Under the pieces are notes generated by a model, which searched no databases, was not told the origin of the DNA, and was given only the letters and a program-made list of their open reading frames with translations. Positions 1 to 8,301 of a DNA stretch of 64,000 nucleotides are shown one piece after another. Position 1 is the first letter of the stretch, and each line of letters opens with the position of its first letter. A program made the translations under genes and the position numbers. Origin of the DNA: Conexibacter arvalis (GTDB lineage: Bacteria > Actinomycetota > Thermoleophilia > Solirubrobacterales > Solirubrobacteraceae); contig NZ_JACHNU010000001.1 in the NCBI RefSeq assembly GCF_014199525.1, forward strand, positions 372,001 to 436,000. The letters run 5' to 3'.

Positions 1-190
1 GGATGCTGGCGAAGACCGACGGCCCGTCCATCCGCGGCAGGCACATCCACTCGATGTTGCCGCTCAGCGCGACGAGCGCGCACACCTCGCAGTCCGACAG
101 GAAGCCGTAGTCGGCGATCGGCGGATAGGGGCTCCCGCCGAGCGGGATCTCCTGCGCTGCGGGCTCGGCGGTTGCGACTTCGAACTCCAC
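1..190 (-). CDS. GH15-type glucoamylase/trehalase-like protein, N-terminal fragment
   Basis: Only the first 63 codons are present; the gene runs off the left edge. The reading from a GTG at 190 contains SPYPPIADYGFLSDCEVCAL followed by NIEWMCLPRMDGPSVFASI. This is the hallmark N-terminus of actinobacterial glycoside hydrolase family 15 proteins (glucoamylase or trehalase-like, cytoplasmic). No signal peptide is visible. The GTG start is the first plausible one upstream of the conserved block; an SD-like GAGG lies somewhat far upstream, so the exact start is uncertain. The family assignment is from recognition of the motif; the substrate (trehalose or starch-type glucan) cannot be told from this fragment. 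Confidence 0.75.
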   Translation of the reverse strand, partial: MEFEVATAEPAAQEIPLGGSPYPPIADYGFLSDCEVCALVALSGNIEWMCLPRMDGPSVFASI

Positions 191-314
191 GAGACGAAGA
201 AATGTAGCTGCCTCGCGGGGACGGGCGTATGTCCAAAGGGAGGGGGAGGTTCGTCCGGGCGTGGGGGCGCCGCCGGAGACGGCGCATGCGCGCGCTCGTT
301 CCCGACGTCGCCCG

Positions 315-1709
315 CTACCCCGCGGCCAGCCCGCCGAGCAGGGTGCCGAGCGCGAGGCCGGCGCCCTGGGCGGTCGTCAGCCAGGTCAGCGCCTCGACCG
401 CGTTGCGGGCGGGGACGAGGCGGTCGAGCAGCTCCAGCAGCGCGACGGTGAAGAGCCCGTAGCCGACGCCGGCGAGCGGGAAGGCCAGGCAGAGCGGGGC
501 GAGCGGGTTGCCAGACGCACCGAGCGGCGTCGCGAGCAGACCGGCGGCGTGCGGGGATGCGGTCGTCGGGCTGAGCAGGGAGGCGAGCAGGCCGGCCGGG
601 AGCGCGGTCGCGAGCAGCGCCAGCCCGCCGAGGGCGCGGGCGGCGGGGGCGCCCGCGCGGCGGCTTCGCCCGCTCCACAGCGCGCCGGCCGCGCTGCCGG
701 CCGCGAGCAGCGCGAGCGGCAGCGCGGCGAGCTGCGGCGTCCCGGCGGCCTCGGCGCGGGCCGGCGCGAGCAGCTCGGCGGCGCCGAGCAGCGTGCCGGC
801 GAGCAGGTCGCCGGCCAGCAGCACCTGCATCCCGCGGTTGCCGCGCAGCACCCCGCGCCGCCCACCTGCGCCGCACGGACCGCCTTCACCCGGACCTCTG
901 TCATCCAGGTGTCGCTCTGCAACACCTGGATGACAGAGGTCTCCCCCGTCTCCCCCGACCGCCGGATCGGTGGGCGACGGGGCCGGCCGGGGGAGCGCCG
1001 AGGCCGCACGGGCGAGCAGGAGCGCCCCGGCGAGCGGGCCGAGCGCGAGGAGCGCCGGCGCGACCGCTGGAGCGGCGACGGTCGTCAACAGCGCGGCGAG
1101 CGCGGGGCCTGCGACGCCGCCGAGATCGCCGAGCAGCGCGTTGAGCGCGTGCGCCGTGCGGACGAGCGACGGCCCGGCGACGCGCGGCCACAGCGCTCGC
1201 GCCGCGGCGACCAGCGGCGGGGCACAGGCGCCGGCGAGCGCGGCGAAGACGATCAGCGCGGCGGTCGGCGCGCCCGCCACCCCTGCGTCGCCGCCGGCCG
1301 CCAGTACGCCGACGCCCGCCACCCCTGCGTCGCCGCCGGCCGCCAGCACGGCGCCGCCACCACCCGCACCGGCCGCCGGCATGCCGCCATCGGCCGGCGC
1401 GCCGGGCATGACGACGACACCGGCTGCCGCGGCGAAGGCGGTCAGCGCGAGTGCGTGGAGCAGGGCGAGGGCGAGCAGCGCGGGGCCGCCGCGGCGGTCG
1501 ACGAGACGGCCGCGCAGCGGGGCGAGCGACGCGGAGGCGGCCGTGAAGGCGGCGGCCGTCGCGCCCGCCGTCGGGAACGAACCGGTCGCGCGCTCGGCCG
1601 CGAGCACGATCACCAGCACCAGGCCGCCGAACGACAGCCATCCCAGCGCGCAGGCGCATGCCAGCGCCCGCGCTCCCGGCCGCGCCAGCAGCGCGCCGTA
1701 GACCGACAT
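315..1709 (-). CDS. MFS transporter with repeat-bearing central loop
   Basis: A 464-aa very hydrophobic protein with about 12 predicted membrane segments rich in Ala and Leu, and an MFS-like loop after the second segment (PLRGRLVDRRGG), so most likely a major facilitator exporter of unknown substrate. The ATG at 1709 follows GGAAGGAGA at good spacing. Two oddities lie inside the coding region. One is a 42-bp tandem duplication (1271-1346) encoding LAAGGDAGVAG twice. The other is a perfect 49-bp palindrome (893-941) that encodes the hydrophilic stretch DLCHPGVAERHLDDR in the central cytoplasmic loop. Both keep the frame. The divergence from well-known MFS families makes the substrate unassignable. 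Confidence 0.75.
   Translation of the reverse strand: MSVYGALLARPGARALACACALGWLSFGGLVLVIVLAAERATGSFPTAGATAAAFTAASASLAPLRGRLVDRRGGPALLALALLHALALTAFAAAAGVVVMPGAPADGGMPAAGAGGGGAVLAAGGDAGVAGVGVLAAGGDAGVAGAPTAALIVFAALAGACAPPLVAAARALWPRVAGPSLVRTAHALNALLGDLGGVAGPALAALLTTVAAPAVAPALLALGPLAGALLLARAASALPRPAPSPTDPAVGGDGGDLCHPGVAERHLDDRGPGEGGPCGAGGRRGVLRGNRGMQVLLAGDLLAGTLLGAAELLAPARAEAAGTPQLAALPLALLAAGSAAGALWSGRSRRAGAPAARALGGLALLATALPAGLLASLLSPTTASPHAAGLLATPLGASGNPLAPLCLAFPLAGVGYGLFTVALLELLDRLVPARNAVEALTWLTTAQGAGLALGTLLGGLAAG
893..941. repeat. Perfect 49-bp palindrome (REP-like), copy 1, inside an MFS gene
   Basis: The arms 893-912 and 922-941 are perfectly complementary over 20 bp, with a 9-nt loop. The outer 16 bp, GACCTCTGTCATCCAG, recur at 47926-47974, where the inner part of the arm differs. 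Shared ends with variable centre suggest a dispersed palindromic element that inserted in frame into this coding sequence. Confidence 0.85.
1271..1346. repeat. 42-bp tandem repeat, two copies
   Basis: Two copies offset by exactly 42 bp (starting 1271 and 1313), almost identical over 34 bp, within the MFS gene. The period is a multiple of three, so the reading frame is kept and 14 residues are duplicated. Confidence 0.85.
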
Positions 1710-1728
1710 CGAGGTCTCCTTCCGTCAG

Positions 1729-1748
1729 GCGCCGGCCCGAGCCGGCGC
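1729..1748. promoter_or_regulatory. GC hairpin in the leader of the MFS gene
   Basis: GCGCCGGC-CCGA-GCCGGCGC lies just upstream of the ribosome binding site of the minus-strand MFS gene. It could influence translation. A possible -10 (TAGGAT, complement of 1824-1829) lies further upstream. In the 221-bp gap 1710-1930 nothing else stands out. Confidence 0.35.
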
Positions 1749-1930
1749 GGACACCGAACCGAACCGCCGGCGGGCGGCTACGGCGGCGTCAGGCGGAAGA
1801 AGCTGCGCGCGGTCACGACGACGATCCTACGCCGCCCGCCCCGCGCCGTCGACCGGCCCGGCGGAGGAGCGCAGGCCAGCGGTGCGCGCACGGGGCGGCG
1901 CAGCGGACGCGCCGGGGGCGAGCCGCGCCC

Positions 1931-4216
1931 CTACTCCGTCCGCAACCCCTCGGGGCGCATGGTGCGGCGCAGGGCGGGGAGGCTGGCGGCGGTGACGAGG
2001 AGGACGACGGCGGCGCCGGCGGCGGTCAGGCCGGCGATGCTGCCGAGGTCGAGGCTGACCGGCGCGCCGACCATCCGCAGCAGCGCCGCGCCGAGGCCGG
2101 CGCCAGCGAGCACCGACAGCGCCAGGCCGAGCGCGACGGGGATCGCCGTCTGCCACAGGATCGAGCGGGCGATCGCGCTCTGCGGCGTGCCGAACGCGGC
2201 GAGGACGGCGAGCGGCCGGCGCCGCTCGCGCAGCTGCTCGAGCCCGCCGACGAGCATGCTCGCGCCGATCAGCGCCAGCACCGCCACCGCGCCGGCGAAC
2301 AGCGCCCGCCGCAGGGTGGCGTACTGGCGTCTGTAGCTGCGGTCGCCCATCGTGAAGACGTCGGCGGTCGGGTCGAGTCGCGCGACGGCGTTGCGGACGT
2401 GCTCGATCGCGTCGGGCGTCGTCTCGTCGAGCGTGACCGACGCGAGCAGCGTCCGCGGCGGCACGGCGACGCCCGCGAGCGCGCCGGGCGTCGCGAGCAC
2501 CGGATCGGGGATCGAGCGGACCGCGCCCTGCGCCGGTTCGGTGCCGGGGAAGTCGACGACGCGCGCGTCGCGCGGCACCGTCCACGCGACCGCGTCGCCG
2601 AGCCGCACCCTCGCGCCCGGTCGCAGCGAGGTCATGCCGTCGAGCAGGAAGGCGTCGCCGTCCGCGCAGCGGCCGACCGGGACGACCGCCTGGAGCGTCG
2701 CGCAGTCGGCGACGCGAACGATCTCGGAGGCGGTCCCATGGGACGCCTCCAGCTGCTCGACCGCGAGCGCGCCGCGCACCCCGGCGCTCTCCCGCAGCGC
2801 AGCCGCGAGCCGCTCGGCGCCGCCGCCGAGTCGGCCGCCGCCGTCGTCTGCCAGCCACACGTCGGCGACCGCGTCGCCGCTCGCCTCCCGGCCGGTGACG
2901 TAGTCGCCCTCGACGCCGGAGAAGGTCGTCTGCAGCGCGATCGCACCGGCGACCGCGACGGCGATCCCGCTCACCACGCGCGCGGAGGCGCCGCTGTCGA
3001 GCTGCAGCCGCCGCGTCGCGAGCTGCCACGCGACGCCACCGCCTCCCAGCCGCCGAACGACCGCCTCGACGAGCCACGGCAGCAGCGCCGCGATGCCGAC
3101 GAGCACGAGCACGACGCCGGCGGCGAGCTGTGCCTCCCCGCCCGACCCCGACGCGGCATCGCCCGCGCCGACCAGCGGGAGCAGCAGCAGCGCGCCGGCC
3201 GCCGGCAGCGCGAGCCGCCACCAGAGGCGGCGGCGGCGCGGCGCAGCGCGGCGGACGAGGCCGAGCGGCTCGACCGTGACTCCGCGCAGCGCGACCAGCG
3301 TGACGAGCACCGCGGCGGCGGGGACGCCGAGCGCGACGGCGGCCGCGAGCGGCACGCTCGGCGTGACGTCGGCCGGGAAGACGCTCAGATCCCAGAGCGT
3401 CACGTCGCGCGCCAGACCACGCACGAGCAGGAACAGCAGCCCGCCGAGCAGCAGGCCGAGCAGCGCCGCGACGAGCGCCTCGCCGGCGGCGATCCGGCGC
3501 GTCATCCGCATGTCGGCGCCGAGCAGCCGCAATGCCGCCAGCCGCCGGTCGCGTGCCTCGCCGCCGAAGCGGACGGCGGCGGCGATGAAGACGGCGACCG
3601 GCACCAGCAGCGCCGTCAGCACGACGACCGCGAGCGCCTGCAGGACCGGGTCGAGCCCCTCCGGCTCGACGTCGGCGCCGAAGCGGTCGATGCGACGGGC
3701 GCCGGCATCGGCGAGCGCGTCGCTGCCGAGGTAGAAGGCGAGCTCGGCCGGTCCCGCGAGGCCCTCGTCGCCGATCGTCCCCGCGATCGGGTGCGGCAGC
3801 CGCTCGCGCAGCAGCGCCCCCTCCTTGGAGCGCAGCAGCGTCGCGAGCGCCGGCGAGACGAACAGCTCGCCCGGTCGCGGGAGGCGGTCGAGCCCGGGCG
3901 GGATCGGCGCCTGCGCTCCCTCCGCTCTCAGCAGGCGGCCGCGGAGGTCGCGGTCGCGGAACTCCCAGTTGGCGTCGGCGACCAGCAGCGTGCGATCGCC
4001 CGCCCGCTGACGCGCCTCCTTGGACGCCGCGTCGGCGCGCGCGGCGTCGCGGGCGTCGCGGCCGTCGATCATCCGCGGGACCGACGCGGCGACGAGCAGC
4101 AGCGCGACGCCGAGCGCGACGCCGACCGCGGTCAGCGCGACGCGCGTCAGCGAGCCGCGGCCGCCGCTGCGCGCCAGCCGCGCCCCGATCGCCAGCTCGC
4201 GCGCCCACGCCCTCAC
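1931..4216 (-). CDS. FtsX/MacB-type ABC transporter permease
   Basis: A 761-aa membrane protein with an N-terminal transmembrane helix (VALTAVGVALGVALLLVAAS), a large extracellular region, a block of three or more helices in the middle and three C-terminal helices: the duplicated FtsX (ABC3 permease) architecture. GTG at 4216 is preceded by GGAGG. It lies 70 bp downstream of the ATP-binding subunit and forms an operon with it and a PadR regulator. The family exports peptides, antibiotics or lipoproteins, or acts as a mechanotransmission module; the substrate is unknown. It is related to, but shorter than, the 850-aa permeases in the three cassettes at 30-57 kb. Confidence 0.88.
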   Translation of the reverse strand: MRAWARELAIGARLARSGGRGSLTRVALTAVGVALGVALLLVAASVPRMIDGRDARDAARADAASKEARQRAGDRTLLVADANWEFRDRDLRGRLLRAEGAQAPIPPGLDRLPRPGELFVSPALATLLRSKEGALLRERLPHPIAGTIGDEGLAGPAELAFYLGSDALADAGARRIDRFGADVEPEGLDPVLQALAVVVLTALLVPVAVFIAAAVRFGGEARDRRLAALRLLGADMRMTRRIAAGEALVAALLGLLLGGLLFLLVRGLARDVTLWDLSVFPADVTPSVPLAAAVALGVPAAAVLVTLVALRGVTVEPLGLVRRAAPRRRRLWWRLALPAAGALLLLPLVGAGDAASGSGGEAQLAAGVVLVLVGIAALLPWLVEAVVRRLGGGGVAWQLATRRLQLDSGASARVVSGIAVAVAGAIALQTTFSGVEGDYVTGREASGDAVADVWLADDGGGRLGGGAERLAAALRESAGVRGALAVEQLEASHGTASEIVRVADCATLQAVVPVGRCADGDAFLLDGMTSLRPGARVRLGDAVAWTVPRDARVVDFPGTEPAQGAVRSIPDPVLATPGALAGVAVPPRTLLASVTLDETTPDAIEHVRNAVARLDPTADVFTMGDRSYRRQYATLRRALFAGAVAVLALIGASMLVGGLEQLRERRRPLAVLAAFGTPQSAIARSILWQTAIPVALGLALSVLAGAGLGAALLRMVGAPVSLDLGSIAGLTAAGAAVVLLVTAASLPALRRTMRPEGLRTE

Positions 4217-4286
4217 GAGCCGACCTCCGCCGCGGAGAGGCGGGCCGCGTCGACGGGCGTCACCGGCGCGATCCCGGGGCGCGCCC

Positions 4287-4976
4287 TCACGACGCCACCG
4301 GCGCGGTCGTGCGGGTGCGGCCGTCGCGGACGACGACCTCCCGGTCCGACCAGGCGGCGACGCGCGGCTCGTGCGTGACGAGCACGACCGCGGCGCCGCT
4401 GTCGTGCGCGGCCTCGCGCAGCAGCCGCATCACGTGCTCGCCGTTGAGCGAGTCGAGCGCGCCGGTCGGCTCGTCGGCGAACAGGACGCACGGCTCGGTC
4501 GCGAGGGCGCGGGCGATCGCGACGCGCTGCCCCTGTCCGCCGGAGATCTGGCCGGGCGTCTTGGCGGCCAGCTCGCCGACCTCCAGCCGCTCCAGCCACG
4601 TGCGCGCCCGGCGCTCGGCGTCGCGGCGGGAGGCGCCGTCGAGCCGCAGCGGCAGCGCGACGTTCTCGACGCAGCTCAGCTCCGGCACGAGCTGGCCGAA
4701 CTGGAAGACGAAGCCGAACTCGCCGCGCCGCAGCGCGCTCAGCGCGGCGTCGTCGCAGGCGGTCAGGTCGCGGCCGCGGTAGCTGACCCGGCCCTCGTCG
4801 GGGCGGACGATGCCGGCGAGGCAGTGCAGCAGCGTCGACTTGCCCGAGCCCGACGGGCCCATGACTGCGACCACCTCGCCGGCGGCGACGGCGATCGAGG
4901 CGCCGTCGAGCGCCGTGCTCTGCCCGAACGCCTTGCGCAGACCCTGCGCCGCCAGCAGCGGCTCGGAGGCGCTCAC
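4287..4976 (-). CDS. ABC transporter ATP-binding protein (LolD/MacB type)
   Basis: A 229-aa ATPase. Walker A GPSGSGKST, Q-loop FVFQFGQLVPELS, signature ISGGQGQR, Walker B VLFADEPTGALD and H-loop VLVTHEPR are all intact, so it is a canonical nucleotide-binding domain of the LolD/MacB class. The start is the GTG at 4976, whose last two bases overlap the TGA of the upstream PadR gene, indicating translational coupling. An ATG-initiated longer version would read back through the PadR gene and is rejected. It energises the FtsX permease encoded 70 bp downstream. Confidence 0.9.
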   Translation of the reverse strand: MSASEPLLAAQGLRKAFGQSTALDGASIAVAAGEVVAVMGPSGSGKSTLLHCLAGIVRPDEGRVSYRGRDLTACDDAALSALRRGEFGFVFQFGQLVPELSCVENVALPLRLDGASRRDAERRARTWLERLEVGELAAKTPGQISGGQGQRVAIARALATEPCVLFADEPTGALDSLNGEHVMRLLREAAHDSGAAVVLVTHEPRVAAWSDREVVVRDGRTRTTAPVAS

Positions 4977-5497
4977 GCGACCACCTCGGCCCGCAGCTGG
5001 TCGAGCCGGGCGGCGGTCAGCTCCAGCCAGCGCAGATCGGCCTCCAGGTGGAAGAGCGCGTGGTCGCAGACGAGCTGGTCGGCGAGGTCGCCGGCGGCCT
5101 TGCGGCGCGTCAGCTCGCGCATCAGCTGGAGATGGGCGGCGCGCTGGACGTCGAGCACGTCGCTCGCCGGGCGGTCGGTCAGCAGCGCCAGCACGACCTT
5201 GGCGTAGAGCGTGCTCTGGAGGTAGGGCTCCGGTCTCTCCGGCTGGCCGAGCCAGAGGCCGACGTCGGCGACGCCCGCGTCGGTGATCGCGTAGCGCTTT
5301 CGCTCCGGGCCGCCGCCTGGCTCGATCCCGTCGACCTCGACGAGGCCGTTTCTGAGCAGGCGCGAGAGCGTCGCGTAGACCTGCCCGTAGGCGAGCGGGC
5401 GATCGTGGCCGAAGCGCTCGTCGTAGGTGCGCTTGAGGTCGTAGCCGTGGCGCGGCCCGGCTTCGAGCAGCCCGAGGAAGGTCTTCGCGATCGACAT
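4973..5497 (-). CDS. PadR-family transcriptional regulator
   Basis: 174 aa. The N-terminal winged helix carries the PadR signature (TFLGLLEAGPRHGYDLKRTYDE, then YATLSRLLRNGLVE), with a C-terminal helical dimerisation region. First gene of the PadR-ABC-FtsX operon. Its start codon lies 10 bp from a strong inverted repeat (TATACAC/GTGTATA), which is most simply its own operator, so ligand-relieved autorepression of the transporter operon is expected. Inducer unknown. Confidence 0.9.
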   Translation of the reverse strand: MSIAKTFLGLLEAGPRHGYDLKRTYDERFGHDRPLAYGQVYATLSRLLRNGLVEVDGIEPGGGPERKRYAITDAGVADVGLWLGQPERPEPYLQSTLYAKVVLALLTDRPASDVLDVQRAAHLQLMRELTRRKAAGDLADQLVCDHALFHLEADLRWLELTAARLDQLRAEVVA

Positions 5498-5506
5498 GGG
5501 CGAGCA

Positions 5507-5538
5507 CTATACACGCGGTGTATACCCGGGGTGTATAG
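5507..5538. promoter_or_regulatory. PadR operator, overlapping inverted repeats
   Basis: CTATACAC-GCG-GTGTATAC followed after 5 bp by GTGTATAG. The first two half-sites form an inverted repeat and the outer pair forms a second. The site lies directly upstream of the PadR ATG at 5497 and is the most AT-rich patch in the area. It may also affect the divergent gene at 5614. Confidence 0.7.
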
Positions 5539-5613
5539 ACATTCGCTCGACAGACGCCGTCCGTCACACCAAACCCTTACACCCGAAACAGGCGCGCTTG
5601 CGATACTCGCCGC

Positions 5614-6105
5614 ATGGCCTCGGCGCACCGCCCCACGCTCCGGCTCGTCCCCGCGACGGGCGAGGAGCCGCGTTCGACGCGCTGGTTCTGCGGCCATTGC
5701 GGTGCGCTCAGCGACGTCGTCCCGGCGCCGCCGGCGCGCGTCTGCGGCGACTGCGGGCTCGGCCTGCTGCTGGAGGCGCGCGACGACCTCGTCCCGCAGG
5801 CCGGCGAGTCCTTCCTGATCGTCGACGCCGCGCTCGCCGTCCAGGCGCTGTCGGCCGCGGCCGAGCGGCTGCTCGCCGTCAGGGAGCAGGACGTCGTCGG
5901 CCGGCCGGTCGCCGAGCTGCTGGCGCCGGCCGACGCCGAGGCCGGCGGCCCGACCGGCTTCGCGCACGCGATCCACCTCTCCGCCCGCGGCGACGACGAG
6001 CCGCACCGGGCCACGGTCCGCCCCGCCAACGTCTTCGGCGTGCGGATGAGCGCGCGCGTCGGCCTCTGCGGCCCGCCGCGCGCCTCGCTGGTCGTGCTCG
6101 AGTAG
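5614..6105 (+). CDS. Zinc-ribbon plus PAS-like sensor protein
   Basis: 163 aa. Cys26, Cys29, Cys44 and Cys47 (CGHC and CGDC) form a zinc ribbon. From about residue 63 the sequence resembles a PAS fold (ESFLIVDAALAVQALSAAAERLL followed by DVVGRPVAELLAP). Soluble, with no output domain, so perhaps a partner of another signalling protein. The -10-like GATACT (5602-5607) is exactly 6 nt from the ATG, indicating a leaderless mRNA. The PAS call is moderate and the ligand unknown. Confidence 0.65.
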   Translation: MASAHRPTLRLVPATGEEPRSTRWFCGHCGALSDVVPAPPARVCGDCGLGLLLEARDDLVPQAGESFLIVDAALAVQALSAAAERLLAVREQDVVGRPVAELLAPADAEAGGPTGFAHAIHLSARGDDEPHRATVRPANVFGVRMSARVGLCGPPRASLVVLE

Positions 6106-6130
6106 CGGGCGCGCGCCCGCGGCCTCGCGC

Positions 6131-6775
6131 TCAGCCGCCGATCTGGCGGTAGAGGACCGGCAGGTCCGGATAGCCGCTCGACGCCCAGCCGGAGCGCTGG
6201 AGCGCCGCGATCTGCGCCTCCGGCGCCTGGCCGGCCGTCGTGAGGATCGACTGGACGCCGGCGCTCGCGCGGCCGTAGCCGTCGACGGTGTCCTCGCCCT
6301 TCAGCCACCCGGCGGTCGCGTGCGCGGCGGCGATCGGGTCCGACCAGACCGCTGCGTTCGCGCCGTAGGTGCCCGAGTCGGTCCAGCCGATGTTGAGCCA
6401 GTTGTGGTTGCCCTGCGCCTCGCGCGATCTGGCGGCGGTGCTCGACTGCTCGGCCAGCATCCAGGACGCGATCACCTGCGGATGGAGGCCGGTCTCGGCG
6501 GCGAGCTGGCCGGCGAAGGCCCGCTGGCCGGGCGTCATCAGCGACGAGGCCTTCGCCGACAGCGCCCCGGTCGCGCCGGCGAGCACGTTGCCGAAGCTCG
6601 CCGGCTGCACGCCGGTCGTCGCGCCGGGGCCGGCGAGCGCCGCGGTCGCCAGCGGCTGGCTCGCGACGGCGGTCGCGGCCGTCGCCGGAGCAGGCGGGAG
6701 CGCCGCGCCGCCGTGCAGCGGCGCGATCATCGCCTGGATCTGGCTGATCCGCTGGAGCGCGAGGTCGAGGCTCAT
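6131..6775 (-). CDS. Lysozyme/transglycosylase-like protein
   Basis: 214 aa. The N-terminal segment LALQRISQIQAMIAP resembles openings of flagellum-associated murein hydrolases, followed by an Ala-rich linker. Residues from about 80 (MTPGQRAFAGQLAAETGLHP, then AEQSS and NHNWLNIGW) look like a lysozyme-like fold of the glucosaminidase/transglycosylase type. A Glu in ASWMLAEQSS is a candidate acid. No signal peptide is seen, so export might be flagellar or non-classical. No flagellar genes are in the window. The function is a cautious guess. It is convergent with the preceding zinc-ribbon gene. Confidence 0.5.
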   Translation of the reverse strand: MSLDLALQRISQIQAMIAPLHGGAALPPAPATAATAVASQPLATAALAGPGATTGVQPASFGNVLAGATGALSAKASSLMTPGQRAFAGQLAAETGLHPQVIASWMLAEQSSTAARSREAQGNHNWLNIGWTDSGTYGANAAVWSDPIAAAHATAGWLKGEDTVDGYGRASAGVQSILTTAGQAPEAQIAALQRSGWASSGYPDLPVLYRQIGG

Positions 6776-6863
6776 CTGCTGACCCGGTGATCGGCGGCGG
6801 GGAGGCGGGCTTGAGCGGCGGGCCGGCGCGCGCCGGCCCGCCGACCCGCCGGGCCCGAGCGGC

Positions 6864-7505
6864 CTACGCGGCCACCGGCGTCCACAGCCCGTCGACCTCG
6901 CGCCGCGCCGCCTCCAGGCTCTCGGCGGCGAGGTCGCGCAGCTCGGCCATCGCGGGCGTGACGTCGGCGAGCGTCAGCTCGGCGACGATGAAGCGCGGCT
7001 CCAGGCCGGTCATGCTGAGGCCGTGCGGCAGCCAGGCGCCGGCGTGGTCCCAGCCCTCGCGCGGCGTGCCGAGCCCGTAGCCGCCGCCGCGACTGGCGAG
7101 CACGATCAGCTCGGTCCCTCCGAGCAGGCCGTCGCCGCCCGCCGGATCGGTCGACAGGCCCGGGAAGAGCAGGTGGTCGACCCACGCCTTGACGGTGCTC
7201 GGAGCGCCGAAGTTGTAGAGCGGCAGGCCGAGCAGCACGACGTCGGCCGCCTTCACCTCGTCGACCAGGCGCCGTGACAGCTCGTATGCGGCGGCCTGGG
7301 CGGGGGTGCGCCGCTCGGCGGGGACGGCCCGCGCCGCGAATGCGTCGCCGTCGAGGTGCGGAAGCGGGTCGGCCGCGAGATCGCGATGGACGACGGTGCC
7401 GCCGGGATGCGCGCGCTTCCAGCGCTCGGCGGCGCGCGCGCTCAGCGAACGGCTGATCGAGCGATCGCCCTGGATGCTCGCGTCGAGATGCAGAAGATGG
7501 GCCAT
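6864..7505 (-). CDS. azoR: FMN-dependent NADH azoreductase
   Basis: 213 aa with a flavodoxin-like fold: the N-terminal MAHLLHLDASIQGDRSISRSLS phosphate-loop region, central PLYNFGAPSTVKAWVDHL and ASRGGGYGLG are signatures of AzoR/AcpD-type FMN-dependent NADH:quinone/azo reductases. Probably detoxifies quinones or azo and electrophilic compounds in the cytoplasm. Divergent from a MarR regulator with an operator between them. A minus-strand -10 TACACT (7545-7550) and the SD-like GAGGA before the ATG support this start. Confidence 0.88.
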   Translation of the reverse strand: MAHLLHLDASIQGDRSISRSLSARAAERWKRAHPGGTVVHRDLAADPLPHLDGDAFAARAVPAERRTPAQAAAYELSRRLVDEVKAADVVLLGLPLYNFGAPSTVKAWVDHLLFPGLSTDPAGGDGLLGGTELIVLASRGGGYGLGTPREGWDHAGAWLPHGLSMTGLEPRFIVAELTLADVTPAMAELRDLAAESLEAARREVDGLWTPVAA

Positions 7506-7512
7506 GGTTCCT

Positions 7513-7536
7513 CACAAAACATTTGTGGAGCACAAA
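7513..7536. promoter_or_regulatory. MarR operator between azoR and marR
   Basis: CACAAA-ACA-TTTGTG-GAG-CACAAA: two overlapping perfect inverted repeats that share the central TTTGTG. The site lies between the azoR start and the -10 boxes of both genes (TACACT for azoR at 7545-7550, TACAAT for the regulator at 7571-7576). This is the expected arrangement for a MarR/HxlR-type repressor controlling both itself and a redox enzyme. Confidence 0.75.
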
Positions 7537-7582
7537 CGAGTTGCAGTGTAGAACATGTTTGGCAGCCACCTACAATCGAGCG

Positions 7583-8095
7583 ATGGCGACCGCGCGCACC
7601 ACGCCCCATTCCGTCTCGGCGCTGCTCGACCACCTCGCGCGACTGTCGCGGGTCCACACCGAGGCGACGCTCGACGCGCGCGGCCTGCGCCAGCGCCACC
7701 TCGTCGCGCTGACCGTCCTGCGCGAGCACGCGCCGGCGACGCAGCAGGCGCTCGCCTCCGCGCTCGCGATCGACCGCACCAACCTCGTCGGCCTGCTGAA
7801 CGAGCTGGAGGGCGACGGCTACGTCGAGCGCCGCCGCTCGGCCGAGGACCGCCGCCGCCACATCGTCGAGCTGACGCCGGCCGGGGAGCGCGCGCTGACC
7901 GGCGCCGAGCAGGCGATCGAGCAGGCCGAGGCGGAGATCTTCCACGGCCTCAGCGAGCAGGAGCGCGCGACCCTGCGCGCGCTGCTCCAGCGCGCGACCG
8001 CCGGGCACGTGCTCGACTGCGCCGCCGCGGCCGGCCTGCGCGACCCGGTCGAGACCGCCCGCGACGAGGACGAGGGCGCCGTCCCGGCCGCCTGA
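7583..8095 (+). CDS. MarR-family transcriptional regulator
   Basis: 170 aa with a canonical MarR winged helix (QQALASALAIDRTNLVGLLNELEGDGYVERRRSAEDRRRH) and C-terminal dimerisation helices. The ATG at 7583 is chosen because TACAAT at 7571-7576 sits 6 nt upstream, giving a leaderless mRNA; the open frame extends further upstream but would overlap the operator. Likely represses azoR and itself until a quinone or phenolic ligand, or an oxidised thiol, releases it. Confidence 0.88.
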   Translation: MATARTTPHSVSALLDHLARLSRVHTEATLDARGLRQRHLVALTVLREHAPATQQALASALAIDRTNLVGLLNELEGDGYVERRRSAEDRRRHIVELTPAGERALTGAEQAIEQAEAEIFHGLSEQERATLRALLQRATAGHVLDCAAAAGLRDPVETARDEDEGAVPAA

Positions 8096-8157
8096 GCGGC
8101 GCGCTGCGGGCGGAGCGCCGCAGGCCGGCGCGCGACCTGAGCGCCGGCGCGCCGGCC

Positions 8158-8174
8158 GTCACCCGCCGGGTGAC
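8158..8174. promoter_or_regulatory. 17-bp palindrome upstream of the CapA gene
   Basis: GTCACCC-GCC-GGGTGAC, 31 bp upstream of a -10-like TACGAT (8205-8210). It sits in the -35 area of the CapA promoter, so an operator is possible. It could equally be part of the terminator of the marR gene; no T-run follows. Confidence 0.4.
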
Positions 8175-8217
8175 GCGGCCCTCATAGAGCGCCGACGCGC
8201 CATCTACGATGCACCGA

Positions 8218-8301
8218 ATGGCAAGAGAACGGCGCGGCGCGTCGAATCAGTCGCCGTGTCGAGGGGAACCGCCCGCCGCCGTCGCGCGGCCCACGTCGTG
8301 A
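8218..8301 (+). CDS. Possible leaderless 27-aa leader ORF overlapping the CapA start
   Basis: ATG 8218 lies 7 nt after TACGAT (8205-8210). The frame ends with TGA at 8299-8301, which overlaps an in-frame ATG of the CapA gene as TGATG. It reads MARERRGASNQSPC and so on, with no recognisable motif. Its position suggests a translated leader that couples to CapA, but it may be fortuitous. Confidence 0.25.
   Translation: MARERRGASNQSPCRGEPPAAVARPTS

Noticed and set aside
1931-5497. A fourth copy of the terpene cassette
   Set aside because: It has PadR, one canonical ATPase and an FtsX permease, but no degenerate second ATPase, no DUF2600 gene, and the permease is 761 aa without the WVIxRP motif. 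It is an ordinary PadR-ABC operon.
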